A DNA stretch of 64,000 bases from Odontocerum albicorne (lineage: Eukaryota; Arthropoda; Insecta; Trichoptera; Odontoceridae): NCBI GenBank assembly GCA_949825065.1, contig OX463852.1:12857897-12921896 (forward strand), given 5' to 3'. This document shows, piece after piece, positions 35,410 through 47,660 of the stretch (position 1 is the stretch's first letter; the number at the start of each line of letters is the position of its first letter). The translations under genes and the position numbers were made by a program. The notes below the pieces were generated by a model. That model did no database searches. It was given only the letters and a program-made list of their open reading frames with translations, and was not told the DNA's origin.

Positions 35410-38400
35410 GAAAAAAATATGTATAGAATAAGCCCGCAAGATGTACCATGTATAAAATTGTGTATACAAAATGATAAATAAATATGCTATAAATGAATGT
35501 AACACGAGGTTTAAAATTTATACTCTTCAGAATAACCTCGAGAACAGCCAAAACGATATGTCTCACAGCGATCACGAACAATGTATAGTATTGCTAACCG
35601 ACATGCACATGCGACCTTTATAAAATAAATCTCGATTAATTCATTGTTCTACGATTTAGAAGTTCCCTACCCCTGGTGTACCGTTGTAGTGTATCAATGA
35701 CGCGCGTCACAAAGGCGTCAATTGTGATATGTAAATAAGACTTATTAGTTTTCCTCAACCAATGACGATCAATCTTTCCCCAATAATAACTTCTTGAGAA
35801 ATATTTCTTCAGCAAAACTGTCTTAATATTTATTTTAACACTCATGCAAATACATCTGGCGGATTTATTGCATTAGAGCATTTTTTCCAATCAACCACCT
35901 TTTGTTTCATAATTATTAGGATATTCATGACCGTATATTAAACTTAATTAATGGAAATAATATAAGAAAATTAAAATAAAAGATCTCAAGGAAATTAGGG
36001 ATAAGTGTGGGAATTGTATAGGGGTTAAGGACGAGGAAATTTTTGAGATATATAATTCTCCTTTGGCTTTTTCTTCAATATCGAAAACAATTAAGCGTTT
36101 CTGATTGAACCAGATTGATCGTTCATAAGTCGGGCCAAGTGAATCGCGAAAATGATATGTAGAATACGCGATGCGTTGGTATACAAAGGATTTTTCCCGA
36201 CACCAGGATCAGAGAAACAGTTCATACACGAAAAGAAAATTGAATTTTCCCCGCAAATACTGAGCCTGGATTATTCTACACCCTCCAAGAGGTTGATAGA
36301 ACGTGGCAATTTCTTTACTGTCTTGTTTTATGTAAAATACTTAACAAATATTAAAAACACCAAGATAGAACTGTATAAATCACTATTTATTCGATTTCTT
36401 GCAGGTCTGACTGGTTTGGCATTCAGGTTTGGACAATTCAGATGAGATTGTTTTTATTTTTCCAGCTCTAGGTAGCTCCATTGTATCATTTCTTGATACA
36501 GTCTTAAAGGGATCAACGTTTTAGGTGGAAACAATAAAGAATTGCAGTTACAAAGAGATATTTTACATCTTGATGAGGGGGTTGTACTTTATGACGTTCT
36601 GATCAAAAAGTGACTAATTCGAAATCAGCACAAATATAAATTTCCCCGCTTTTATTATGTTTTGAACAAGTGATACTGATTGGGCCAAACGTTTGTTTAT
36701 CGAAAAAATATTTTCAGATTACTAGATCGAAACCACGATGAAACATTTTTTGTGGCAACAAAACCAAATAGTTATACGTAATTCGATCACAATTATAAAA
36801 CCATATAGCATAGAAAATGAAGAAAACAGAATAAAGATATATGCAAATGGGAATCGGAATTTCGCGCTCAACGGAACGTAAAACTATTGGAATCGTGGAG
36901 CAATTAGGGCGATGCTAATGTACAAATGACATGGAAATTGAATTCTGCCTCGCCTTCTGGTTCGAGCTTTGCAAAAATGTTTTCTAAAATATAATGAGAG
37001 CAATATTTGTAACTAACATTTGCTTGCATTTTCATTTCCAACGATTCGCAAAATAAAAAAATGAAAACTAGGCAAAAAAAGGGGAAGAAAGTTGCCTCAG
37101 GTTAACTAATTTGTATTCAACCCCTGATTTCAACGCCTTGAATCTAAATGTAACGACAATAATTTACAAGCATCGCGTATTTTGAAGGAGAAAAAAAATA
37201 TGAAAAAATGTTGCTCCATCAACAATGATAACAAATAGATGACTTAAATAGCGCTGTTTCGTAATATAGTATCACTTCAAGAGCTCTCTGTGAATTAAAA
37301 CAAAAAGGAGCCGATAAATTTCGCCAAATAAATGTAGGTGGAATAATGTCTGAAAGTATATTTAAAACCGAGATGAAAATAATGCATAATAAGCCAGATT
37401 GTTGGAACCGATGACACTATACTGCCTTTGATATCAAGATTATCAACACATTATAAAGAAGTGTAATGAAAAATCCAATGGGGCAGGTTAGGCAACAATC
37501 AAAATAAGAAAAGGAAAAGTTGGTTAGTAATAAATTCGTTACGGTATTAACACGTGGACAATTGTGATTGCAACGGTCTGCAAAAATATTTGCAAATAAA
37601 AATATCATACATTACTGGTACTACTACCGCTTCCATTCCCAGCATGCGGAAGCCACAAATTCTTTCCACCTAACTCTATCGGCCGCTTGCCGTGTTTATT
37701 GTGTAGGAGGCAGGTATCTGAGGCTTTAAGACGGTCTTTTTAATGGGGTAGAAGTTGTTTTTAAGAAAGCAAAGGTAATCAGCCTTGCGCAAAATCCAAA
37801 AAGATGTCAAAAGACATATGTGAAAAGTACCAAAAATATGTTATGTGAAACTAGAATGTGATTCATTCATTCGTTCTTACGGTAACCCTCAAAACCCCAA
37901 ATTAGTGAAGGGGCATGTTGAAGAGAAAGACCTGGAGATAATTCTCTTCAATTCCAATATAAAACGCAAAATATATTCAGAAAATAAAAGTTTAGATATG
38001 CAGATAAATTACAGTTTGTAAGCACAAAGGTGAACGTGGGATACAGGTAAATTAAATAACATTTTAAATGCGTTAGAAAATATATAATACGTATACAAGA
38101 GCATTAAAAAAACTACAAAAAATAAGAAAAACGTAAATTTGACTGTCTAATTAAGAAAGAAAAGCATATGTAAATTAGAGGAATTAATATTATATTTTTT
38201 GACAAAATGTAATGATAAAAAAATAATGCTGCTGTAAAACACGACATTTATATTATTAATGAAGATGTAGATTCATTACTTTTTCAACTTCTTTAAGAAA
38301 TATACATAGTAAAATATCAATTAGAAAAAACCCTTTATTTTGAACTTTGTGCATGGTTAAGATTCAAGTTTTAACGAGCACAAGTATACGTACGTAAGCA

Positions 38401-40734
38401 TGTTTATAAATCAAATGAATTGTGTTTATAGTATACAATAATGGAATGCAAAATAACAAATAAAATCATCATATAAATGGAAATGGAAAAATCATTGCAT
38501 GATTTATTAACGGGTTAATATTTGTTTAGTTCACAAACGATTTTACTGATTACATAAAAATATTTCAATTCCATTCATTGCGCACATATTATTAGAATAG
38601 TATTAGATGTGAACACAAAGGTCACATCAAATTAAAAATGACGCCCTAAACGCCAAACCATCGAGCCTTGAAATAATTTCCCGTATTCAAATTAGATGGC
38701 TTTAATTTCAAATCAAATATTAAATTCAAGTTTCATTCCAAGATTTCAAGTGCGGTCTTATTTTTATTGGATTTTGGAATTGTTTGTTAGGATTTTTTGC
38801 CACAATTTTTAACACAAGGTTTTAATGAGAAATATCCGAATACATAGATCTACAATTTACTTGAGCAGAAATATATTTGAAGAATAGGATCAAAATTATT
38901 TTTAGGTATGGTAAAAAAAGAAGAAACGGCCCTTCGAGCGCTCTCGAGGAGAGTTTGCTTTCTAAACAGCGTTATATTGTTTTGTTTATTATTAACAATT
39001 TAACACTAGACCTAATTAATAAAATACAGAAGATGCTATAGGCAAAAGAAAAACTTGATAATTTTTCAAGTTAATCAATTAACTTGATAAAAACAAGGCA
39101 ATTAAATAAAATATATATATTCCCATGATTATGGAAACAATAAGCTACAATATTTATAGACATTCTTACATATACGGAAAAGAAAAAATATTTTTATGTA
39201 CAATAACTCAACTAACGTGTCAATTTATTATATTCCTTTATAATGAAATATTTTCCGAAACACCTGTTGAGAAGCAAATATAAAAGAAAGTCATTTAAAT
39301 ATTATTAATAGTTTGAACCGCTTATCTTGGAAATATGGGTACCCCTATTATGGGTACCCCTATTATGTTCCAAACTAATATTAATAGTAAATAACCATTT
39401 TAATGTCACATATGAAGTTTGAACCCCAGGGAGTAATAATGCTTTAAAATGTGGCAATAACAAATACTGAAGAAAAACTAAGTAATTTTTTTTATTTCAA
39501 ACGATAATTTCTTTTTTTTTTTTTTTAAAAAACTCACTTGCGGCATGACACCGATTAAAATATTTTTCTGAGATTTTTTTTTATAACTAACCAACCAATA
39601 TCTATTTTTGTTTCCTTCTAAAAAAATTCTAACAGCATTTTTAAAAAGCTATATGCAAACTTCCATGTTTATTACTAAAACATATAGTATTGGAGTGAAA
39701 TGCCGAGAATTAATACATATCCATGTTATATTGAAATGATGGGTCAGTTTTCAAGTTTCTCAATACGCACCTATTTTTATTTTATTAATAAAATTAATAC
39801 TTTTCTCAAAAGAAAAAAAAAGGAAACCTACATAACTTCGAGTGGTGAAACATATCACGGCAATAAAATATACTGACGAGTTTAATTGGACCTGAAACGA
39901 ACAGATAACATAAAGATTTTTTTTCCAGTTAACAGTTTTATTAAGAATAAGTCATTATGCTGTGTTTCTTTTCGATATAATTGTTCAATTTTTATCGTAT
40001 CTTCTATTTCAATTAAGATTTTATAGATCGAAATTATAACAATTAAAAATAAGAAAGCGTGAAAGACGGTAAAGCGTAGCAGACATACCATCATTAAACT
40101 ATGCTCGGGCGATTTAATATGTAAACTTGCCTCGATCATGCGCCATCGCAATGAAAATCGTTTGTTTACATTCTGATTATCAAATTCATGCTTCCATATC
40201 TTGTGACGGACGTATTGTAAGTGTTCATTTATATTTACATATATAGTACACATTATTTATTTTAATTTTAATCCGGAACTTAACAGTACAAAAAAATTCA
40301 TTTTACGTGACATTTTGACGACACTATGACAAGACTTGTGAGAACATTGATCTTCTCGATCTTCCTTTAGAGTTAAAATATTAGTTATAATTCAATACGT
40401 AGAAGGAGAATTGAGGCTTTCGAGGTGTGGTATTGGAGGAGAATGCTCCTCATATCTTGGACACAGTGGAGAACAAATAAGTTAGTATTATATTACGACA
40501 GCTTCATGTCTCTCTAAATTATGCCGACACATGGTAAGGTTGCAAAATACCAGCTTGGAAATAACTGTATATGACAAGAATCTGTTCACCGTTGCGCTGG
40601 AGTGATCTAATTGGCGCAGAAACTAGTTCCACTATGTACGAGGCAGCGCATCTGGTCCAGGAATAGGAAGTCACGGAGGACACCGGTGCACGCAGCAAAT
40701 AAGAAGAATCGCGACCCTCAGACCTGAGAAGAAC
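35410..40734. other. Long AT-rich stretch, nothing recognisable
   Basis: About 5.3 kb, presumably mnb intron or 5' flank. Only short features are seen: a tandem GGGTACCCCTATTAT pair near 39340 and a partial inverted copy of the 50.7/53.4 kb repeat at 38930-38990. Frames of 60-120 codons (for example 39882-40253 minus) show no family I know. Confidence 0.5.
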
Positions 40735-40860
40735 GTCAGTAGACAAGGGTTCTAGTCTATTTTTTTACTTAAGGTCTCGTTAACGAAATTAAACGTTAGA
40801 AGAAATTTCCGCATGGCAATAACATTAATTTGGTTTCGATTGTATCCGCCATAATGTTGA
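40735..40860 (+). repeat. SINE family A tail fragment
   Basis: GAAGAAATTTCCGCATGGCA followed by ATAACATTAA after a TTACTTAAGGTCTCGTTAAC body segment; the same order occurs at 61370-61440. Confidence 0.5.
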
Positions 40861-42604
40861 TAAATTTGCTATGAAAAATATCGATTTGATTAAACTCTTA
40901 ATTGTGATTTCAAAACTCGAAGTATTGGTATTAAGATAGTTCTGATCCATACGAGCATACAGGCGGGCATACGGGCATTCTACACGTCTCACATGAGGTT
41001 TTTCAAGCTACGTGAAACAATACATTCTCAAATTAACCAAGAATGGATATAACTTCGAATGTGTATAAATAAATTTGAAGGCGTTCCATTTATCTCGACA
41101 TATATGGTACATATTAAAAAAATATTGTTTTACATTTATCACAAAAATATTTTTTATACGTTGTCATTTTAGTTCTAACAATTTTTAATCAATTGGCAGT
41201 AAATAAATTTTTCTTTTAATGCAATTTAGTGAATTATTTGGTCAATTAATAATTCGTTTAAAACTGAATTCCATACCCTCGGATAAGATACCTACGATTT
41301 TAATCAAATTAATTCTTTTAAAAATATTTAATAAAACAACTATACAAAAAATCAACATGAAAAATTGCCACAGGCGGTGAATATTTAAATAAACTCGAGG
41401 ATACATTCGATAAGTTACTTTATACACTGGCGAATGAATGACCTCATCAAGGTTACTGTACAGTAAATTGAACAATGTTTTGATAGTGTAAGTTTAAGAA
41501 CAGTCATGAATAAGCGACATCGCTCCATTAAATCCAACCCAAAATCTCCCAAGTTGAACACTGAGCACGCGATCTTTGTCTAGCTTCTTTCAATTCAGTA
41601 ACTTGGATCGAGAAAATTAGGTGCAGCTTCTTAAAACTCGCGTTTCAGACGTAATATAATCGGAATGGTTTTTATTATAAGTTTTATAATCTGAATTTGT
41701 AAGAACGGTCCTTAGTGGTTACGGTGCAGTATAAAATCAGATTAAAATAATTATCTTAACATCTGATGTTAAAATGCCTTAATGACGAGTGGAAAGGATT
41801 TATGTGAGCTCGTGAGTGTGGGTCTCTTCTTGTTGTTTTAATTTTGGTTGTTTTTGTATTTGTGTTTCTGTGTGTTTTTCTTTTTTTCTTCTTTTTTTTG
41901 TTTTGGATTTGTTTTGATTTTTATTCTTATGATTGTGTGCGGTATATTGTGGGATGAATATTTTTGGTCTTTCTGGAGTGATAATGTGTGAGGAGTTGAG
42001 TTTCGCAAGATGTTTCCAGTTGTAGTTGAGTGTCACTGTTTGTCAGGTTGATGAGAGCGTGCAACGGGGTTTTTTGTGTTATCAAAAATCGGAAAGAAGT
42101 ATCGATTTATTTTTTCATGCTAAATATCCTCAGTGAGATACAGGCAAAAGCCTAGTTTACTGGGGATACGACAAATGAAAGGCAACAAACCCAGATCCAT
42201 TAAAATTATATGTCCAAATCAAATTACCTGTTGTTTTTTCTCAAATTGTGTATATTTCTTGTCATGTGTAATAATAATAATAATATACTTACAATGCCTA
42301 TGTATGCCAATACTTGAGAAAATATATTTTAAAGAAAAAGGTAGAGAAAAGGAATTCTTCGAACATAAGAAGTGAGAAATAATAGTATTTTACTACGCTA
42401 AAAAAATTAAGGCCACTGATATTTTTTTGTCGCTATTTAGTGACTAAAATGCCTGCACAGACACCTCAATTTCAATGTAACATCCAAGCCACCTACCTGC
42501 CTGCACTCCAGAGGAAATATATCCACCAAAATATATTTTATCTTGTAATCTAGAACGAAACATATAGTTAACATCATTTGTATATCATTACCGCTCGAAG
42601 ATGT
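40861..42604. other. Unassigned stretch with a T/G-rich strand-asymmetric tract
   Basis: Between about 41810 and 41930 the plus strand is almost purely T and G (TTGTTGTTTTAATTTTGGTT style). On the minus strand this gives a Lys/Gln/Thr-rich frame (KKRRKKEKHTETQIQKQPK). I cannot tell a real low-complexity coding tail from a composition tract. The rest is AT-rich. Confidence 0.4.
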
Positions 42605-43345
42605 TTTCATTTTTTTTAAATGACACGGAAATATCCATCAATGGAAAATACTCGCGCCATTTCCAATTCGTAGATGAAATTGTGATCATTGCTGATAACC
42701 CAGAACTACATAATCGATAACTAGTAGTCAGGTATTGGTCGACAAAAGAGCAAAGAAGTAGGTCTTAAAACGAAATTTATGGGAATTTTCGAATATTGTA
42801 GCAATTCAAATTGACGCTAATGACTTGGAATAAGTCCAATAGTAAATCTACTTAAAACCATCTAACTTATTCAAAGACAACATAATGAAAAACAAAAGAA
42901 CAAAAAAGATAAAGAACAAACTTGGCATGGGTTCATTCGGCCAATTGAAACAAATTTTCAAAAACTACTGTAGGCAAAGATTTTTAATCCGTGTATTCCC
43001 AGTTCTTTCGAAGGGTCTGGCACATGGGCAGCATTTTCCAAAGCCCCGTAAATCTTGAAATTTCTCAAAAAAGCATGGAAAGATGCATGCTGGGATACAC
43101 AAGAAACCGCGAAAGCAATGAACCAATAACATTGAGATCGTACAACAGTTAAAATTTAGTTGAGCTTAACATATTGTCAAAACTAGACAATCGTTGGGCT
43201 AAACTCGTCCAATGGTATCAATATAATCGAAACATTTATAAAGTAACCTAAGATAAGCTAGTCGGATGATATAAGTAAAAGCGAAGGCATAACATGGCAG
43301 CCAACGTCAATGGACATAGATTTCGGTGAAGTAACAGATAGGTTT
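42605..43345 (+). pseudogene. RTE-like LINE reverse-transcriptase remnant
   Basis: Reading across frames on the plus strand: FQFVDEIVIIADNPEL (the degraded catalytic FADD-type motif, here VDE), then GSFGQLKQIFKN, LIRVFPVLSKGLAHG and, further on, MHAGIHKKPRK and WQPTSMDIDFGEV. These follow the order of the palm, thumb and C-terminal region of insect RTE-type ORFs. Many stops; no 5' part. Confidence 0.6.
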
Positions 43346-43610
43346 AGCTTGATAATTACCTTATAAAAATTGTCTATAAAAAACATCATATTACGAATTA
43401 TTCTAGACTCTACAAGTAACATTCATAGTCATAAAATAAACACACGTTGTGTCTTCTGTTTAATCGGCGAAAAGTTCTTATTGATCGTCCGTTACTCCAT
43501 TGCACGCTTTAATTAAGCTATTTCCAATTGGGGTGTATCAAAAAGATAAATCGAAGCATTTATCTACCTGCATGTGATTTTTTTTAATTAATTCTACGTA
43601 CTATCTTACT

Positions 43611-43830
43611 CTATATACATATTGTAGAGAGCGATCGGCCAAGTGAAAAATATTGCGCGACGCAGTACGAGTACAAGCGGACGAGAGCGGCGCACGCAGA
43701 GCGCCGCGGACGGCGCGACCTATCCCAACGCGACAACCCCGGCTCGGCCCAGACGGGCGGCAGACGGCGCGCGGCGCGTGTGCGCTACGCGGCTGCACTG
43801 CCGGCATGGCATGGCATGGCCTCACTCTTC
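43611..43830 (-). promoter_or_regulatory. CpG-dense island with a minus-strand splice donor; candidate first exon
   Basis: About 200 bp of GC/CpG-rich sequence stands in otherwise very AT-rich DNA. Reading in the minus direction, the island runs into TATATAGA|GTAAGATAG, a good 5' splice site (intron from 43609). With the mnb kinase exons 12 kb downstream on the same strand, a non-coding first exon and promoter of mnb is a natural guess. Frames here are composition effects. Not proven by sequence. Confidence 0.35.
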
Positions 43831-43861
43831 ATGTGCACTCTTGGTAGGAAGTAACGCGTAG

Positions 43862-45102
43862 ATTGATTAGATACAATCCAACAGAAATTATGTCTTGTAT
43901 TAAAAGAGCTTGATTATAATAAATGGTCAGCGTATCTATAATTTTGGTAATCAAAACACTGCCCACGAATACAAAGAAGTTCTAATCAGGTCACTTGATG
44001 AAGCCCTGCATTGGTGATAGAGATTTTTCAAAAATCTATAAGGATATGAAGTTAAAAAATATAATAAAGGATTACAAAGAAGAAATTATTTGAAATAATA
44101 GAACTGAAGCATAAATAGGAGTTGCATATATAGAAACGAGTCACTGGTAGATGATTGTCGAAATAATTCAAATTATCAAATTTCAATTGTTTTTTTAATA
44201 TTTTCAAAACTTATTTACTAATAACAATAAAACAAATAAGGAATTGCTCTGCTAGATGGAAGCAACGACTGCTAAAATGGTCTCTGAGGTTTATGCGATA
44301 GCCTTACCTCACTTATTGTTTCGACTTATTTTAAGAACTAAGTACACTGGGTACTTTCCAAACAGCACTGCCACCGATAATGTTGGTTAACAGTAGACAT
44401 CTAATATTGACGTCCCAAAAAATATTTTTAGACTTTATTCAAACTGTGTTATAAGTGTCACTAATAAGATGTCTTTAATAAATCAATTGTGATTTATAAA
44501 CTCAAGTCCCTTGCTTTTTCAATTGCAAGTATTTTAACATTGCAGATATTGTGTCTACCTCCTATCCCGAAATAACCTACTTCTTATAATATTTATAGAA
44601 GTTGATATAAGAAGCTCTTAATATTATAATTATAATTGACATCACATCGCAGGACTTGGTTCCCACATTACTGAATCTAAAAATGTAATTATCAAAACTA
44701 TATTTAAGAGGGTTTCGTCGACAATTTTTGGGCATATTTAAAAACTGTAAAACTATAAAAACTGTAATGTAATAACTGTAAAAAAACTGCTGCTTCCAAC
44801 GTGAAAGCGAGAAAATAAAAAGAAACCAATATTTTACTAATTTACATTTTTTGTGACTTTCTTTCAAGTATGATTTTTTACCTATATATTATGATCATCT
44901 TTTTTTAAATCATGGCTTAAAATGATGGCTTGTGTTGCATTGCACCATTTTGCACAGTGGCTGGAAGTAAATACTATTAATTTATTACGAAACACAGACA
45001 AGCCATTACAGAAAAATCTCCTGTTTCTTGTATTTTGAATTGTTTATTTTCTTTCTTAGATAGAGGGGCTGTGCAGTCTAGTGGGAAATCCAGCCCTGCA
45101 CA
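43862..45102. other. AT-rich stretch, no feature seen
   Basis: No coding region or repeat recognised. Confidence 0.5.
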
Positions 45103-45260
45103 GGACAGAATTGTTTCCACGTAATCGACCAAAATAATGGATAGCCCAATTCGTCGCAACATCGACCTACTTTTTCCTACGGCGAGACGGCGGGCAGATG
45201 AGAGGGAAATAGACGCCTTGTGATATGACGTTCGTAGCGTTTTATTTGCGCACTTGAAAT
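45103..45260. repeat. Unnamed dispersed repeat, copy 1
   Basis: Contains ATTGTTTCCACGTAATCGAC, TCGTCGCAACATCGAC, GATGAGAGGGAAATAG and CGTTTTATTTGCGC. It matches the sequence at 46401-46568 in the same order and orientation. Confidence 0.75.
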
Positions 45261-45982
45261 ATAATATCGATACTCCCTGCGTAAATGGTTTCACCTGAAA
45301 AGTATTTCTAGCAAGAAAACAAATCGGCGTTTTTTTTCACTATTAAGTAAATATCTTGAAATTTTTAAACAATGGAAAAATAAAAACAATTATTCAATAT
45401 TATACACCCCCATCCACATGAATAAAACATACACTCCTACGCACTTAAATATTGCAAAAATATTCATTCTTTGATAAATTAAAAAAGAATATTATTTAGA
45501 GTTATTTTGTAAATTGTAAAACGCATAAATAAGATAGATCTGCAAACAATTATGTAACATTAATGATAACAGAACAATTTAAAAGCTGTTCTAATTGACA
45601 AAATTATCTTATAAAATGGACGAGTTCAATGGAAGTTAGAAATGATTTTCAGAATGTCTACTACTAATTGTCGAAATGTGCAAACAAACCGAGGATAATT
45701 TTGTAACATAACTGAAATGATGCATGAACGCTGAAAGGAAAAATCTATTAAAATTGGAATAAATCCCGTGATAAAGAACTTAAATTATACATTAATCAAA
45801 ATAATAAGAACATTTTGAACGTCTCCATATGTGCATTATTTGAACCATTGTCAAATGTATTATTTAATTGTTTACATAAAGTGTTATAAAACAAATTACA
45901 TCGTCAAATGTTTTAATGATTTCACAATATTGTTTTTAAATATTCTTAACATTTATGAAGATTCGTATCTTGCAATTTAACG

Positions 45983-46225
45983 AACTCCGTAGCCTAGTTG
46001 ATAAAACTCATGTCTTCCGACCCGCGGGTTCGATTCCCGTTGGTGCCCGCCCAGATTGTTTCGGCAATATGATTTTAATATGATTTTAACTTAAGGTTTA
46101 TTTTTACCATCTTTACCAATTTGAAGGGTGCCAACTTGATTTTCACTTAAGGCTTATTTACCATATTTCTGGTTATATGGTCAAGATTTCTACATGACGA
46201 TAAACTCGCCAGATTGTACTGTAAC
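45983..46225 (+). repeat. tRNA-headed SINE, family A
   Basis: Head GAACTCCGTAGCCTAGTTGA, B-box GCGGGTTCGATTCCCGTTGG, then a body with TTTAACTTAAGG and the tail ATGACGATAAACTCGCCAGA, TTGTACTGTAAC. Confidence 0.8.
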
Positions 46226-46400
46226 ATTGACGATGTTAGACGACGAAAGTTTAACGTAAAATAATTTAATTTGCGTTCATCGATCTATCCAGCGCGATAG
46301 CCATCAGTTGATCTAAAGCGAGACGTTAGAAAATTATCGCGTATGTGAACATGACAATAATTCACTAACAGCCCCTCATAGTTTTCATATGAAATACCTG

Positions 46401-46568
46401 TGACGACATTGTTTCCAAATAATCGACCGAATTAGTGGATATTCCCCATTTGTCGCAGCATCGACATATATGAATCAGCTGAATTTACGTCGAAAAGGGC
46501 CGGAGATGAAAGAGAAATAGGAGTCTTGTGACATGACGCAATGTTTTATTTGCGCGTTTGGAAATGTG
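46401..46568. repeat. Unnamed dispersed repeat, copy 2
   Basis: ACATTGTTTCCAAATAATCG, TCGCAGCATCGACAT, GGAGATGAAAGAGAAATAGG, TTGTGACATGACGC and TGTTTTATTTGCGCG align with copy 1. Confidence 0.75.
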
Positions 46569-47054
46569 CTCTCACATCGTATGGAATCGATGATTGAATA
46601 TATTTTGGCAACTAATGCTCTTTATTCAATTTACGTTCATCTTTTCCTTATTTATACCGTGTTGGGTTTATAATAAATCAACAAGAGCGTTCGTTGAACA
46701 CTAGTAGCCAAGTACGCACACATATTTTGAGATGTCGTCCAAAAATAGATATCGTCTGAAATAATCTTTTGTTGACATAAATAGCCCCGATAGAGGAATA
46801 TCATATTTCTGAAAAACGTTGCTATTTGCGAAGAATATTATTTATTTTATTTTAAATAAACGGCCGTGAAATGAGGAATTTTGTTAATATAAATAAGATT
46901 AGCACAGAAATGAAACTATAAGAAAATAATTTTAAAAAAATATTATTCAACTACTACAGCGCATTTCGCGGAAAATCGACGTGAAGAAAAATATTCCTTT
47001 AAAATTATTCGTATGAGTTTAAGTGAAATTTTAAATGTTCCGCACATGCCCATA
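46569..47054. other. AT-rich stretch, no feature seen
   Basis: Nothing recognised. Confidence 0.5.
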
Positions 47055-47660
47055 TACGAGGGTTGCTACTTAAGTTTTGGGAATAAAAATAAGTCATTGT
47101 GTGCCAAATCAGAGCTGTACGGCGGATGATACATCAATTCGATATTGTGAGTGATCAGAGTCACTTGTTTGAGCCGATGTGTGAGAGCTTGCATTGTCGT
47201 GGTAGAGAATGATCCGTCTTCGGCGGTTGGTTTTCCTCATTTCTCCGAATACTTCTGGCAAACAAATGGTGGTGTACCATTCAGGCACTGTTGCGACATT
47301 ACCATTTATACCGAAGAAACCTACCTAGGATTCCGTAAACTGTCTGCTCGATGAGTCCCACGTCTTTTGACTGCAGAACAAAAGTTGGCACGTTTGCACG
47401 TCCATGAGCGGCTCTTAGCGCGGTATGCACAAGGGAACGTATTTTTGAGTCGCATCGTTACCTGCGATGAAACTTGGGTACACCACTATACGCCCGAGTC
47501 GAAACAAGCCGGCATGGAGTGGAGAAATAAGGATGAGACAGCCCCTGTGAAAACCAAGACTCGGCTGTCAGCTGGTAAGGTGCTTACGACCGGTTTTTGG
47601 GACCGGCGCTGCTCGTTGGTTCGTTGCTCGGACGACATGCCCAGCGCACTTCCACTCACA
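47055..47660 (+). pseudogene. mariner fragment with left terminal repeat
   Basis: The left end reads TACGAGGGTTGCTACTTAAG, a common mariner TIR. Inside, after a degraded N-terminal region, GFRKLSAR-stop-VPRLLTAEQKLARL leads to LLARYAQG, FLSRIVTCDETWVHHYTPES (first catalytic Asp), WRNKDETAPVKTKTRLSAGK and VLTTGFWDRR. The remainder, with the second and third Asp, and the right TIR are missing beyond about 47620. Confidence 0.8.

Noticed and set aside
39882..40253. 123-codon minus-strand frame, rich in Ile/Leu/Phe
   Set aside because: Composition is typical of AT-rich intron; no motif, no splice frame.
43601..43861. Overlapping Arg/Ala-rich frames on both strands
   Set aside because: Frames on both strands and in several phases are what CpG-rich DNA gives by chance; treated as a possible promoter/first exon rather than a protein.
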